A stretch of DNA of 64,000 bases from Epiperipatus broadwayi (GCA_028023455.1 JAQFVV010012394.1:23268900-23332899), one strand, 5' to 3'. Counted from the first letter of the stretch, positions 26,601 through 38,923 are shown. Numbers and translations are program-made. The notes: generated by a model from the sequence alone, not told the origin.

Positions 26601-27759
26601 CCTTATAAAAAAATATATCCTATAATGGGCAGGAAATATTGCTGTATGGATTATTAAACATTATACGTAATAGTATTTATTCCTATAATGTCCTACAGAA
26701 TGCTTATTATAAAATACAGTAATATATTGACCACTTCAATTGGGGATGATGATATAGGCTTTTCATAGTTTAGTGGTTTGTAAAAATAAAAATTTTAATT
26801 TTCTGCTAGAATGGCTGTTTGGTTTGTTTTTTCTTTCAATAATGGCTGCCCATATGATTAAGATTGTGCTGTAATTTAGATACCAGCGATGTGGAATTAG
26901 TAACTTCTATTGTTGCATTGTTAAATTATTATTACACATTGTGATTAAACATCCAATTTACATAATGGAACCAGAAAATAATTAATTACAAAGTTTAATA
27001 ACATAAACGTTTAAATAAACATGATTATATAGATTATAGTCTTAGATAAAATATTACTGCATTTGCATATACTATTTTTTTAGTTATATACATTGTTTTT
27101 ATAAATTTTAGTTTAGAAGTTGCTGTTTGTACTCTGAGCAGATTAGTATCGGGTCCTTTCTGTAGCACACACAACATGCACATATATTTCAGAAACAATA
27201 GTATATAACAAAACATAATATATAAATAAAAAGTATTAATTGCTTTACAGTATAACTGTTATTTACAAGAGTTTATAATCATGTCATAGGCTAATTAGCT
27301 GTTATTTACTTATATGTTGGTATATTAAAAATTGTAGTATTAATTTCAGTGTTTGTCTTATTACTATATGTGTAAGCAGGCATATTTTTATAAAGACAGA
27401 GTGAACCTCTTAAAAATGGAAAAATAATGGTAGTAATTTTATTATATAGATGTTGTTTTAAATATGATTAACCAGGCTTGAATTTTTTTCACCATTAAGT
27501 TGATACACATTATGTTTAGAAATCAAAGAAATACCTCTTTTTTGCAAGATTTAGAATAAACTACAGAAATAAATTATCATTGCAATGTGAAATGTTTTTA
27601 GCTTTCCATAGTTATTTTGATTTGTCAATTCACAATCTACTGTCTGCATAGTCTAAAATGATTATTAAAATGCATATGTAAATGGATTTGTCCTAACATT
27701 TCATTAGACAATTATTGGCCTTTTTATATATATATCCTAGAAGTATAATAAATGTGTAG

Positions 27760-27974
27760 CCTGTCCATTAAAGTATGAAGATTGTCTGTCTTAATATATA
27801 TCTGAGCACTTATATATGTGTAGAGATGATAATCTGGACCAACTGATGATTGCTGGTTTAGCATGAAATACTGTTATTGGTGATTATTTATCTTTTCAAC
27901 ATATATGTGTTTAAGTATATCGGTGTTATTAGATAGAGTGGTGGATTGTGTGAAAGTCTGTGCTCATATACCCT
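27760..27974 (+). mobile_element. Hammerhead-bearing repeat, single arm copy
   Basis: This stretch, from CCTGTCCATTAAAGTATGAA to ATACCCTATACAT, aligns with 61188-61406 and, in reverse complement, with 60600-60830. Shared blocks include CTGTCCATTAAAGT, the ribozyme core, TTTTTCACATGTATA-like sequence and TTAGATAGTGTGAATGATTG-like sequence. No ORF is present. It is one unpaired arm of the palindromic family seen at 37786-38409 and 60588-61418. Confidence 0.7.
27828..27888 (+). ncRNA. Type I hammerhead ribozyme motif (best-preserved copy)
   Basis: The core CTGATGA is at 27843-27849. Stem II is TTGCT/AGCAT around loop GGTTT (four pairs plus a U.U at the base). GAAA is at 27865-27868. Stem I pairs ACCAA (27838-27842) with TTGGT (27877-27881), then, after a TGG bulge, GATAATC (27828-27834) with GATTATT (27882-27888). 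The base before TTGGT is A preceded by TT, so the cleavage triplet would be UUA. Stem III is weak here (one certain pair). Other copies suggest an ancestral three-pair stem III (AUA/UAU). All conserved core residues are present, but activity is untested. Confidence 0.62.
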
Positions 27975-29722
27975 ATACATTAATAAATGTGTTAATAATT
28001 TTTTGCATACTACCTTAATATATATTTTAGTATTCTGAAAAAACTTTATGAATAGATCTTTGCAAAATATATAAAAATGAGTTAACTTGTTTTATAATCT
28101 CCCATATTAATGATACTATAAATTATTATTCTTTGTTAATTTTATTTCTATATAGATTTGAAAACTTTGTTTGTTTGTTTAATTTATTTATTTCAAAATG
28201 CATTCTCCAATATTTTTTTAAATTTTATAGCATAATTCCACAAATACTAAGATGGCATATTTGGATATTTGTATAAATTTTATCAAGTCTTTTGAGATTT
28301 AATCAAGTATTTTGCGATTTTCATCCAAGATACATATATTGTTGTAATTTAACAATATATGAAAACTTTAGAAACTTAGCAAATCTTTGCTGTAATGCAA
28401 ACTTTCACAACCATTTTATTAATTCCATTTACTTTTGTTGTTAATAGTTAACTTAAATTTATTTATTCTATATTAATACCAATAGGAATTAATAAGTAGT
28501 AAAAAGCCAAGAAGATTTAGAGATTGATGAGTACTAGGAAATGAATAGATATGAAAATGATTTTCACATTTCACTTATATTTAATTTTATTCTAAGATTT
28601 TTTAAAACAATGTTTTATAAATATTTTTAATTTTGTAACTTTAGACTTGCTGAATGATATAAAGAGCTTCATTAATTTATAATATAGACCCTAATTTGAA
28701 ATCTTAGAGTGAATTGTGTGTAAGTGGGTAGTCAAGCAATGACAAACTATGCCAATGATGATCATATGCTTAGTCATTATAGTCTGTTGCTTAGTTAATC
28801 TAACCTGCCATCAGTAAAGAGAACATAACTACTGTAACCATATGGGAGTAATCTGCCTGGCGTGGTAGCAAATCATAAAATATGAAATTTATAAAGAAGT
28901 TAAGAAATATCCAAATATATATAAGCAATTTTATATATTACATAAAAGAGCATGAGAGCTCTGGGAGATCAGTTAACTCCTTAGAGCAATTATAAGTGTA
29001 ATTATATATCAAATCAGCATTATCAATAAATGCAAGTACTCATTCAAAAGTAACCATTCATCATCATAAATGATCAACAATAAAATAAATCAACATTCCA
29101 TCTTGTGGCTGCATTTGAAATATGAATCAAGTCAATCTTGTGACTATTGAAATGGGTTTCCTGTAGACCAGGCTAACTATTTAGCCCTTGCCAGCTTGTG
29201 GCAGATTATTGAAACCATTAATTTGGATGCATCAACTTAAGTGTTCATCCATTAGAATACGTAATAAAAAAGAATAATTCTGGGATATTAAAACATGCTG
29301 ATCATAATTAATGCTCTGGTCACTTAATACCATTAATGTACTGGCCAACTATATACTTAAATTCTAATAGACTAAACTAAATAAAGTGTAGTGCAGGGAC
29401 TTTAAAGAATATAATCTTATGCACCAAACAGGATGATGTTTGATTGATCCTCACTGGATGCCCCTTAATCACTAAATTACATTTCCATTTACATATTCAT
29501 CCGTTATACTCCAATCTAGCTAAGAAGAACACAAACTCAATAACTTATCGTGACTAAGAGATGATGCAATACAATTTTTAACAACTGAATACAAATTTAT
29601 TAACAACAATAAAAAAAAAATGATATTAAATTCTTTAGAATATGGTTCTACAGATAAGTTAAACCTGATTTTGATTAATATACAATATCCAAATTATTAC
29701 ATTGTGATTTATAGATTTCCTA

Positions 29723-29734
29723 ATGAGTTTACAT
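29723..29734. repeat. Target-site duplication, left, of LINE copy 1
   Basis: ATGAGTTTACAT is identical to 32949-32960 and flanks the LINE exactly, fixing its ends. Confidence 0.88.
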
Positions 29735-29739
29735 CATCA

Positions 29740-30021
29740 TCAACCATTATCAATCCACTGCAGGATGAAGGTCTCTCCAAGTTTAATCCATCTTCTCCGA
29801 TCTTTAGCTTCTCTTCTCCACAACACCTCTGCACATTTTCTTATTTCATCCATACATCTCACATGTGGTCTCTTTCTGGGTCTTTTACAATCTCTTGGAA
29901 TCTGGTTTAAAATTTCTATTGTCCATCTATTATCATCTCTTCTAGCAATATGTCCAGCCCAACTCCATTTCAATCTTTTAATTTTTTCAATAAGGTCAGT
30001 AAACCTGTTGTTTTTACCCAT
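29740..30021 (-). pseudogene. LINE copy 1: C-terminal RT extension
   Basis: Frame with KRLKWSWAGHIARRDDNRWT, then CKRPRKRPHVRCMDEIRK, the W-AGH-ARR-D motif and basic arginine-rich tail common at the C terminus of this LINE group. It ends next to the short-repeat 3' tail. Same strand and order as the RT upstream, separated from it by frameshifts. Confidence 0.8.
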
Positions 30022-30149
30022 ACATCGTTTCGATCCTTCTTGTTACTCAACATACACTCTCCATACTCCTTTGAATGGTCTAAGTCTCTGTATTGCTCTT
30101 CTATTAAGTGTCCAAGTCCAGATCCATAAGTAAGAACTGGTAAAAACAT

Positions 30150-31645
30150 TTGTTAAAAACCATCCTTTTCAAACACATAGGCATATTTCCTTTTAGTATC
30201 AAGTTATTTCTACAAAAACTCAACCAAGTTTAATTCTATGATTAATTTCCTCCATTATGTTTCCATCTGTATTAATAATCGAAAGGTATTTGTAATGTTA
30301 ACTTCTTCTAATTCTTCTTAATCAATCTTTATTTTCATATTTTGGCAATCAATAAACATTACTTTAGTCTTTTTAACATTTATCTTTAGTCCTACTTTCA
30401 TCTCTAACTCCTGCAACATTTCTAGCTCTGAAGCATTATTTAAAACAACTATATCATCTGCGAAATCTAAATGACTTAAATACTCTCCATTTACTTTCAC
30501 TCCTTTAGTTTCCCATTTTAATCCACAAAATACTTCTTGCAGCACTGCTGTAAAGAGTTTTGGAGATATGGAGTCACCTTGTCTTACCTTTCTCAATGTT
30601 GATTTTTCCAGTATCATTATGTAATCTAATTGTTGCTGTTGCATTTTTATAAATATTCTTTAAAATATGACATATCCTGGATCTATACCTTGATGATCCA
30701 ATGCTTTAATCACTGAAGAAATGTGTATAGAATCGAATGCCTTTTATAATCTACAAACCAAAACAAATTCGTTTGTTCTTTCTATACTTCTCTCAATACC
30801 TGGATATGATCTATTGTACTAAAACCACTTTTAAATCCAGCTTGTTCTCTTGGTTGGTGGAAATCCAAAGTTCTCTGTAGACGAGTTGTAATTATCTTGG
30901 TAAAATTTTTATATAAAACTGATAAAAGGCTGATAGGTCTGTAATTTCTAATATCTTCTTTATCACCTTTTTTAAATATTAATATTATTACTGCATTCTT
31001 CCAATCTTCTGGTACATCTTTATCATTTAGAATTTGGTATATAATTTTGCTAAAATTGTTTCTATTTCTTCACTGCTTCTTTTAATATATCAATTATAAT
31101 TCCATCATTTCCTGAGCCTTTCCTTCTTCATGCACTTAATTGCATGTCTCACTTCTTCATTTAAAATTCTGGGCAATGAAGATGTAATAGATATAGAATT
31201 CTTGTTCTTTATTATATAATTCTTGATAAAAATTTTCTACCAATTTCATGATGTCATCTCTCTTTTTAGTAATAATTCCATCTTTTTTTCTTATTGCAGA
31301 TATAAATTTTCTACCAATACCAAAATGTTGTTTAACATTTTTAAGACTTTTATTTTCTTCTACAGCTTTCCTTGCTATTTCACAGTTATACTTTCTTATA
31401 TCATTTTCAACTCTTTTCCGTACCATTTTGCAAAATTCGAGATATTCTATTCTTTTTAATACATCATTTTTGTATATCTTCATATTTCTTCTTTTCTTCA
31501 TAAATTCTCTAGTCTCAGTAGAAATTTTATTAGTCAATTGCTGCTTTTTTCTACCAGCTATGTTTGTTGCAGTTTTTAAAAGTGTATCAGTTATTTTCAT
31601 ATTAATTTCATTCAAATCTGAATCATGTTCAAAATCTCCTAACAC
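30150..31645 (-). pseudogene. LINE copy 1: linker and reverse transcriptase domain
   Basis: The linker at 31157-31645 includes GIGRKFISAIRKKDG, a lysine/arginine-rich segment preceding the RT fingers. RT remnants follow in broken frames. Near 30730-30890 lie shifted copies of the REQAGF...VDHIQ and AFDSI segments that stay readable in copy 2. At 30318-30644 a readable frame contains GDSISPKLF (motif B region), SHLDFADDIVVL (motif C with the catalytic DD) and LKINVKKTKVM. The frames between these are broken by indels and stops, so no enzyme could be made. Confidence 0.8.
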
Positions 31646-31665
31646 TTGAAACCTATTTGTAAGTT

Positions 31666-32498
31666 CTAATTTAAATTCATTAGAATGTTTCTGAAGATTG
31701 GAATATCAACTGTAAATATTGTTTTTCTTAATAATTTTTGTCTCTCTAGTTTTACATTAACATGTATCTTACACCTTACTAATCGATGATCACTTCCTGT
31801 GTTAAATTTATTAAGAACATTACAATCTTGAAATATGTATTTCCTGTTAGTCAAAATATAATCCAATTCTGCTGTACCTTCATTTGGATGCTTCCATGTC
31901 CATTTCCTTTTAACATTTTTCTCAAAAAATGAATTCATAATATAAAGTTTTTCTTTTTCTGCAAACTCCACAAGTCTATGTCCTCTCTCATTTCTATTAC
32001 CATAACCAAAATTACCTACAGCACTTTCATCTTTCATTTGTCTACCAATTCTAGCATTAAAGTCTCCCATAACAATTTTAAAATGTTGTTTACTTTGATC
32101 AAAAGCCTTTTGTACATCCATATAAAAATCTTCTACTACTTCATCACTATGAGAACTTGTTGGGGCATAAACCTGAATTATCTGCATTTGGTATCTGCTA
32201 TTAAGTTGTATAACTAATCTTGCCACTCTGTCCGATACACCATCAATCTCCACAATATTGTTCTTCACTTTTTATTTATAATCAATCCTACTCCACTTGT
32301 ATTTCCAATATGTGTGCCTTTATAATAGAGTATATGTCCACTTTTTAAATCAATTGTTTCTTCTCCTTTTCTTCTAACTTCACAAAGTCCAATAATGTCC
32401 CATTTAATATAAGACAGTTCTTCTTCTAATTCTTGTAATCTTCCTTCACTTGAAAGTGATCTGCAGTTGTAAGTACCTAAATAAAAAGTCGTCATCAA
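31666..32498 (-). pseudogene. LINE copy 1: APE-type endonuclease domain
   Basis: This is the part of the element that nicks target DNA to prime reverse transcription. The frame opens with MMTTFYLGTYNCRSL (the conserved NxRSL-like start of apurinic endonuclease-like domains), then IIGLCEVRR with the catalytic Glu, VYAPTSSHSDE, GDFNARIG with the Asp/Asn pair, and GSDHRLVR with the terminal SDH triad. The domain is split between two frames overlapping at about 32265-32268, so at least one frameshift has occurred. Proteins of this family are often annotated in arthropods as craniofacial development protein 2-like. Confidence 0.85.
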
Positions 32499-32948
32499 AT
32501 GGCAGCCTGGGTCCGCAATCAGGGGATTCTTAGCACCCTCCGCCTTCGGCCACCAACCGCTGCCTTGGTTGGTGACTTTACAGCCTCCTGGGAATAAGGG
32601 CCATGCTTTATTTTTGTCTCATAATTGTATATATGTATTGGAAAAATATTTATCATTTACACAAACATTCATTCTGCCTTATCAGGCACTGAGAAGAAAA
32701 ACCATGGTGTTTCTTGATCTTAAACTCAGAGGTAAAAAGCCAATAAACTCACCACGCTGGCTAATGCGTGTTGTTGAGCAGCCCATCCATGTTCGTATAC
32801 TATATGAATAATCACATAGTAATAACAGCTGCAACGACAAGAACGTATGGAGTGGACATTAGGAATTTGTCCTGTTCGGTTCCTTTAAGGCCTCCAAGAG
32901 GAATCAAAGGGTCTCCTTTCAGTTAATAGCAAACTCCTTTCTGCAGCC

Positions 32949-32960
32949 ATGAGTTTACAT
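32949..32960. repeat. Target-site duplication, right, of LINE copy 1
   Basis: ATGAGTTTACAT immediately follows the LINE 5' end and is identical to 29723-29734. It shows that copy 1 is not 5'-truncated relative to its insertion. Confidence 0.88.
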
Positions 32961-33829
32961 AAACGCATATATATAACCGTATGAATGTGCGTTTTATAAT
33001 ATACAAGGAATACATTTCACTTGACATCTAATAAAATTTAAAAATGACTAAAATTTTACATATGTGTTCTATTTGACACTCAATGATATATATATATATA
33101 TACGCATAGAGTGCAGTACATTTGTTGTCTATATTTCAATCATCAAAATAATAAATACATGATTAAACTTTTCAGTTATAAAATACTATAAATGATTAAA
33201 ATTTTACATATATGTGTGTGCATTTAGTCGCACAATGACGTTTACATCATATTATAATTTAACACAAAATTATTAAAGATTATTCTCGCAATTAATTCTC
33301 TTTGCTGAATATAGCTTTTTTTCTTTAAAAGTAAGTACTATAACATTTTTGACAGTTTATAAAAGTTATTAAAATATATTTTTAATCTAAATACAAGCAT
33401 ATAAACATGTTTAAATAAAATTATAGATGATATAAATTAATTATAAACAGTTTCATAAAAAGTTTTCTTTTCACAAAAAAAAAAAAATAAAGTTATTTTT
33501 TTTTCTTTTTCAGGTAATTGTTTTGATTGATTCATTATCGATGGGATTTTAAATTCAAAATGTCTTTTTTTTTTTTACTAAAAGATTTTTTTAAATCTGT
33601 TTTTTCTTTTAAAACATCAATTTTAGATAATTCTTTCTGTATATAGCTATGGTCATCATGGGTCGCTCTCACCTATGTTTTTTAGAATTTAAAATATAAA
33701 TTTCAAATGTCTTTTTGTTTTTCCAATAAATGATTGTAAACAAAATCATTATAAATTATATATCTCTCTTTTGCGTTATATATAATGCTACTCACCATTG
33801 CATATACATTTAGTTGTGCTTCTCTGCAT

Positions 33830-34250
33830 CTAGATATATCAGCATACATCTAAGTACTTCTTCAGCAACTGATGGTTTTTCTTGATGGAGACCAATCCAG
33901 GTAATTGTCAGTATCGGGAGAGGTATAATTCAGTAATTTGTTAGCATGCCATGAGTTCTCTTCTGTCTAGGGCTTGAGGGGCTTCAGGCCAGCAAGCTGT
34001 CTTCCAGAACACATTTAACAGGTTAATTGATCCATTTGAAGTGACACTGGCTTCTTGTAATCAAAACATCAGTATAGTAAATTAGTAGACTACTGATTCC
34101 TTGAATTCTTACATCTTCATGGCAGTTCTCTGTATAATTCTGCCAGCCATCTCTCTGGCTAGCTAATTGCTGCCATCTTTATAGCTAACTATTCTGCTAA
34201 CTGCTTCTCAAAAATATTAGCCAAACTCAAAAACTAAAACCAGACTGAAC
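33830..34250. other. GC-richer block of unknown nature
   Basis: This stretch is visibly less AT-rich than its surroundings (for example GTCTAGGGCTTGAGGGGCTT and CTGCCAGCCATCTCTCTGGC). It has no long ORF on either strand, no splice-compatible lingerer peptide and no inverted ends that I can find. It may be an old repeat or a retroposed transcript fragment. Confidence 0.3.
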
Positions 34251-37200
34251 TGATCTTTTTATCAGCACCATTTATAAGTTATCTAAGGTGATAAAAACAC
34301 TTAATTGAAAACAGAGGAGTTTTTTTTTTTTTATCTTTTCAAAAAGATCACTAATCCTTTCAAAAGCAACTCTGAAATTTTACCAAAGCTGTGATATACA
34401 TGTTTTTACTCTTCAAATCATTTTTAATTAAAAGCTCCTTTTTTGGAATCTTTAATCTACAAAGATTTTTAAAATAGACAAAGAAATGTATACAATTATC
34501 AGAAACAAGTTTGCTTTTAAATTTAAAATCAGAATAATAATAATACAATATTAATATTTTTTTAGATCTTTTTAAATGTTTATTTCATAATGAAATTTTA
34601 TTTTAAATTCAGAACTATTTAATTTTTTTATTACGATTATTTTATTCCAGGAAAGTAGAAAAATATCTACAAAAATTTATGTCTGTGTTTATTTCTACTT
34701 TTCCTTTCAACTTTGTATATATTTGTGCTCATACTATATTATTGTCATATAACTGACCTGTTATAATACATACATATAAGAACAGAGTAGGATAAAATTT
34801 GAAATTTAATATGAAGAAAAATTGGATCTCTAAACATTTAGTTTATAATGATTGTTAATTCTTGTTAATTAGACTAAATAGGACATTTATTGTCTATATG
34901 ATTGATTTGAGAGGGGGGAGGGGGTATTTTTTATAAATTTTTCTGGGATCCAACATAAAGAAGATTTAAAAAGATATCTGGAAAATATGTTATAAACAAA
35001 CGAGCGAAGGTATAAATAAATGGTATAAGTTTATCACTTCAAAATCTTTGTACATCATTTTCACAAATATTGGTTTTTTTCCTTCAAACTATTGTACTGC
35101 TTTCTTTTGTCTTTTGTCCCTTGAAAAAATGGCTGAATAACATTTATTACTGTATTAATAAATAATTAAAAGATAAAAAATTTTTGCTTCTATTTTATTA
35201 TTTTAATTACAATAAAATATCTAAATTATTCAAGTGCAGGTTTTAAACTTTTAAGGCAGTAATAAAGATAATGGAAGATAAAAAGTGCTATTCATATACA
35301 ATAATAATAGAAATAAGACTTTCCCCATTTTTTTTATTATAAAAACTGCATCTGTTTGTAGGTGATATATAACTATTGTGCATTTTGAAATGTAATAACT
35401 GATTAGAAATTGTTCTTAATGGCCTTTCTCATATCTATTACTTATCTTTTCCCCAGTCTATTAAAAAATGGTATAATGCTATTTTACTGACCTGTATGTT
35501 TTTTATTAGGGTTTTGAATTTAAAAATATTTTAGATAGCAATAATATCTCTCCATTCTGGATCAAAATCTGGGTGATTTATGTGACCAGATGACAATTGA
35601 TTAAAAAATGAAAGTAAGAATATCAAACTGAATATTTGAATACTTTATTGATCTCTATTTTTTTTAATTTGATATGCTTAGATATCACAATTTCCATTGC
35701 CATTTTAAATTCTCAACAATAATTTTCACTTACCTAAGAAAAATATGTTTTATTGCAATAACACTAAATTAAAATGTTCTTTTATTTTTGTATTTGTGGG
35801 TTTTAGTTAAAGAAATATAACAGATAACGAATGGTAAGGAATAAAAGACAAAAGAAAAGCATTCAAAATTCATGATTGTTAAAAATGTTTGTCATCTGTT
35901 TATATGATTTTTGACAACTTTTTTTTTTTTTTTTTACTGCAGTGATTAAATCTGTCTAAGTTAATAATGAGATAATTTTTTACTGTGTATTGAAATTATT
36001 TACATATTTGCTTATATGAAACTATAGTTTATGATTATTAGTAGTTATGTTTTTTGTTGTTGCATTTTTAAATTCTTATCTTCACAATTCATGTAATGGA
36101 TTTTGATCAAGTCACTACTATAATTTATTTAAAATACAATTTGTTAATCATTTTGATAGAAGTTAGTTCAGTATAAGATCTTCCATGCGTTAGTTTATGT
36201 TACTTTTTATGGGTATATCCCACAATTCACCTCATTTCTTTGCATTACAATTAAACACTTGATATGTCTGGGTTAGATGTAACATACATTTATACTCTTT
36301 CATAATAATATATTAACTGTGTGATTGTATATATTAACATACACACATCACATATGTATATACATTCTTTGTTCACATCAAAAACAAGTGTATTTGCATT
36401 TTGTGCAATTTCATTTTAAAATTAATTTTGTATTATATATCTATGTGTGGCAGTGTGAATAGACATATGTGAAAATATTCACGTTAGAGAAATTATATTA
36501 CAATAGTAAATGTATAGCATAGCATATGTATATTAAATCACAAACTAATGCGTATTTATTAAGTTATGTCTATAAAATCTGTTAGTTTCATAGGATTTTT
36601 GAATGTATGCAAGTACATTGTTACTATAAAAGATTTAAACTATGTTGCAATTGCTTATACAAATTGCATTTAAAGATCTTTAGTAGATATGAATACATCA
36701 GTAACCCATTACGAAAGTTGTGATATCGATATTTTTCTTGGAATTATATTTAATTGTTATACAGAAGATTCAATTTATTAGATATTGGCTTGTCTCTTCA
36801 CCAGATCTGATTATTATTTTTTTGTATGGGATGATATAAAAAATGTTATGTTTATATCATCTTTATGTTTTTGCTGACTTGAGGGTGCAAATCAATATGA
36901 TTGTTGTTCTGCACAATTTAGTATAATAACAAGAACAGTGGATTCTTAATTGGAATTATTTTTTCTTTGGGGAGAGGGGGGGATTTAACCAATTGAATGG
37001 AACTAATTGTGCTCAACTAGTCACTTTCAATGTTTAAACGTCACAGTAGCTCAAGCAACTGACCATATGATTTATTTACTGTAGTGCAAGCATTAGAAGA
37101 CATAAATATAGAATATGAGGGAAATTAGACAACTCCATTAAATATTGAAACTGCAAGCTAATGATTTTGCCATTTGTTTATGTAGTTATTATGATTGTAT

Positions 37201-37914
37201 ACTATTGAAAAATTATTTAAATCTTTATAGTATCTCTGTGCATGTGTCTAGATAGAGAGAAATGTGGGATAAAAAATATAAATATTTTTTTTTTAGTTTT
37301 TGCATAATATAGATCATAAGTAATTTTTAAAAAGTATTATACTCATTTATATGGGATTGTTTTTTTTTTGTTCATCTTACACCATTGTTTGATGCATTAC
37401 TGTAATATGTGTTTTTTTATTATTTATAATATAGCATAAAGCAAAATATTTATGGTAAAAAATGAATATGTCTTTGTTTATGTTATATATATAACATTCT
37501 TTAATTAAAATGTATTATTAAGTAAAAATTTATGAATAGGACCAAAAAATTTTAGTTATAGTATCAGTCTAATGCCACATTTCCAGTAAAAAATAAGATC
37601 TGCATTCTTATCTAGAACATGGCCTAAGTTTACTTAAAGCTTGCTGTGTGTTGATAAATGAATATTTAGCAATAAATATTTTTTTCTTAATAATGTTTGA
37701 CTTATAGTATTCATTTTTTGACATAAATTTTTTGGTTTATACTATATTGTAAGCAATTAAATATACTATAGTAATATTGAATGAATAATATTTCTGTAGT
37801 ATAATTTTCGCTACACCATTCTCATGCAAAATAGAGAATGGTCTCTATTCACTTTTAACACCTTGTGGAGGTATGTAAACACATGATCAAAGGCATGTAA
37901 AAAACATGTATATC

Positions 37915-37975
37915 CCCAAGATTCACATTTAGTGTCAAATCAACACTTAACAGTTGACCCAGATCACATTCCTTT
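37915..37975 (-). ncRNA. Decayed hammerhead-like motif
   Basis: On the minus strand GGGTCAACTGTTAAGTGTTGA then TTTGACACTAAA follows the family pattern, but the conserved CTGATGA has become CTGTTAA and GAAA has become TAAA. A ribozyme with these changes should be inactive. It is included because it shows the inverted partner of the motif at 38230. Confidence 0.4.
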
Positions 37976-38229
37976 ATATATATCTTTATCATTGTTCATT
38001 ATATATAGGTAGCCAATTTCTAGAAATTAATTGATGTGTTAAACTTACTGCCTTCATAACTATTGACACAAATCACTTAATGAATGACTAATTAAAAATT
38101 ATTAATATACTTCTATTAAGTGGTTTGTGATAAAGTTGTGTAGTAAGTTTGAACATTTACCATTTAAACTGTAATAATTGGCTATCTATATATACAGAAC
38201 AATGATAAAGATATAAGAGACTGTGTTCT

Positions 38230-38290
38230 GGGCCAACTAATGAGTGCTGGTTTAGCATGAAAAGCGCATCTTGGAGGATTATACATCTTT
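38230..38290 (+). ncRNA. Hammerhead-like motif with one core substitution
   Basis: Core CTAATGA (38237-38243; consensus CTGATGA), stem II GTGCT/AGCAT with loop GGTTT, GAAA at 38259-38262. CCAA upstream (38233-38236) pairs with TTGG downstream, and the preceding ATC would be the cleavage triplet. The G-to-A change in the invariant box predicts loss of activity. Confidence 0.5.
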
Positions 38291-38839
38291 TTCACATGCC
38301 TTTAATTATATGTTTATTACCTCTCCAGAAGGGGTTAAAAACAGACAGAAATCAGTTCCTACCTTGTGTGAGAATGGTGTAGTGAAAATTATACTACAGA
38401 AATATTATTTATTAAGTGGATAATTTCTAGCCTAATGAATGATTCACACTACAATCTATTAAGGTGGACAAGAGAATACTCCTGAAATATAAATGAATAT
38501 GATACTCCTTAAAAAATTATGTATGTGTGTATTGTGTGAATATGCACATGCATATTTCACACTTCTGTCAAAATTTAAATGTTACTAGAAATTGAAAACT
38601 GATTAAACACTTGAAGTAATTAAAAACAAATGTGAGTTATTTATTATTTTTATTATTATTTTAATTTGCTAGTTTATTAATTGAAAACAGCCATTAATTT
38701 GGCCAAAAATGTATTTTCAGAAAGAATTTTTTTTTTTTTTTGCTTATTGGCCATTACAATTTGAGCTCCAAGCTCTTTTAGTTAGGTGTTTATTTACTTA
38801 AGCAGTATTTCCATGGCATGTGTTTGGCTGTCTTGCCAG

Positions 38840-38923
38840 GTTATGATGAGTTGTGTCAAGTACAGGACTATGCCTCAGCAGGCTATGGTGGAGTTTTCCA
38901 GAACAAGGGCTCAACAGGACCGT
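38840..38923 (+). CDS. Lingerer/UBAP2L-like protein, symmetric cassette exon
   Basis: Exon of 84 nt between acceptor TGCCAG and donor T|GTAAGT. It takes one base from the previous exon, encodes 27 residues and passes on one base, so both flanking introns have the same phase and skipping it would keep the frame. The peptide runs YDELCQVQDYASAGYGGVF and then QNKGSTGP. A Tyr-Asp-Asp/Glu-Leu...Gly-Tyr-Gly-Gly block after YGSHxYNxG is what I recall from arthropod lingerer, whereas vertebrate UBAP2L appears to lack it. It is a good candidate for alternative splicing. Confidence 0.75.

Larger units (their letters stand above)
29735..32948 (-). mobile_element. RTE-like non-LTR retrotransposon, near full length (copy 1)
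   Basis: A 3.2-kb element inserted antisense to the host gene. It has 12-bp target duplications ATGAGTTTACAT on both sides. Its 3' end lies at the low coordinate and finishes in a short GATGATG-type tail rather than poly(A). Order from 5' is a relatively GC-rich untranslated leader (about 32500-32948), an APE-type endonuclease, a linker, the reverse transcriptase and a C-terminal extension. This single-ORF, endonuclease-plus-RT plan with a short-repeat tail is typical of the RTE clade and relatives; the exact clade is not certain. Several frameshifts make it non-coding now. Confidence 0.88.
37786..38409. mobile_element. Palindromic element carrying two hammerhead-like arms
   Basis: The left end AATAATATTTCTGTAGTATA, with the following ACACCATTCTC, is matched in reverse complement by the right end (GAGAATGGTGTAGTG to ATACTACAGAAATATTATT). 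The inverted similarity continues inward for about 200 bp per arm with decay, through the TTTATATATATCTTTATCATTG / CAATGATAAAGATATA pair. Each arm holds a hammerhead-like core: about 37915-37975 on minus, 38230-38290 on plus. No ORF. It shares the core with 27760-27974 and 60588-61418, but the outer sequence differs, so it is a subfamily. Confidence 0.7.
11136..38839 (+). other. 27.7-kb intron packed with repeats
   Basis: The intron opens with GTAAAA and closes with TGCCAG. Recognised contents are inverted-repeat elements at 12441-12719, 18639-18799 and 37786-38409, the 19426-25585 TIR region, the hammerhead repeat at 27760-27974 and the RTE-like LINE at 29735-32948. In 12720-16450, 16640-18600, 25600-27750, 27980-29720, 32965-33820 and 34260-37780 I see only AT-rich sequence with microsatellite-like TA and T runs and unplaced short repeats. 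There is no supportable gene. Confidence 0.75.

Noticed and set aside
29740-30133. Plus-strand ORFs of 96 and 136 residues over the LINE 3' end, recurring at 49325-49796
   Set aside because: They are antisense shadows of the LINE C-terminal region, which has the recognisable motifs on minus.
31223-31649. Plus-strand ORFs of 78 and 133 residues
   Set aside because: Antisense shadows of the LINE linker.
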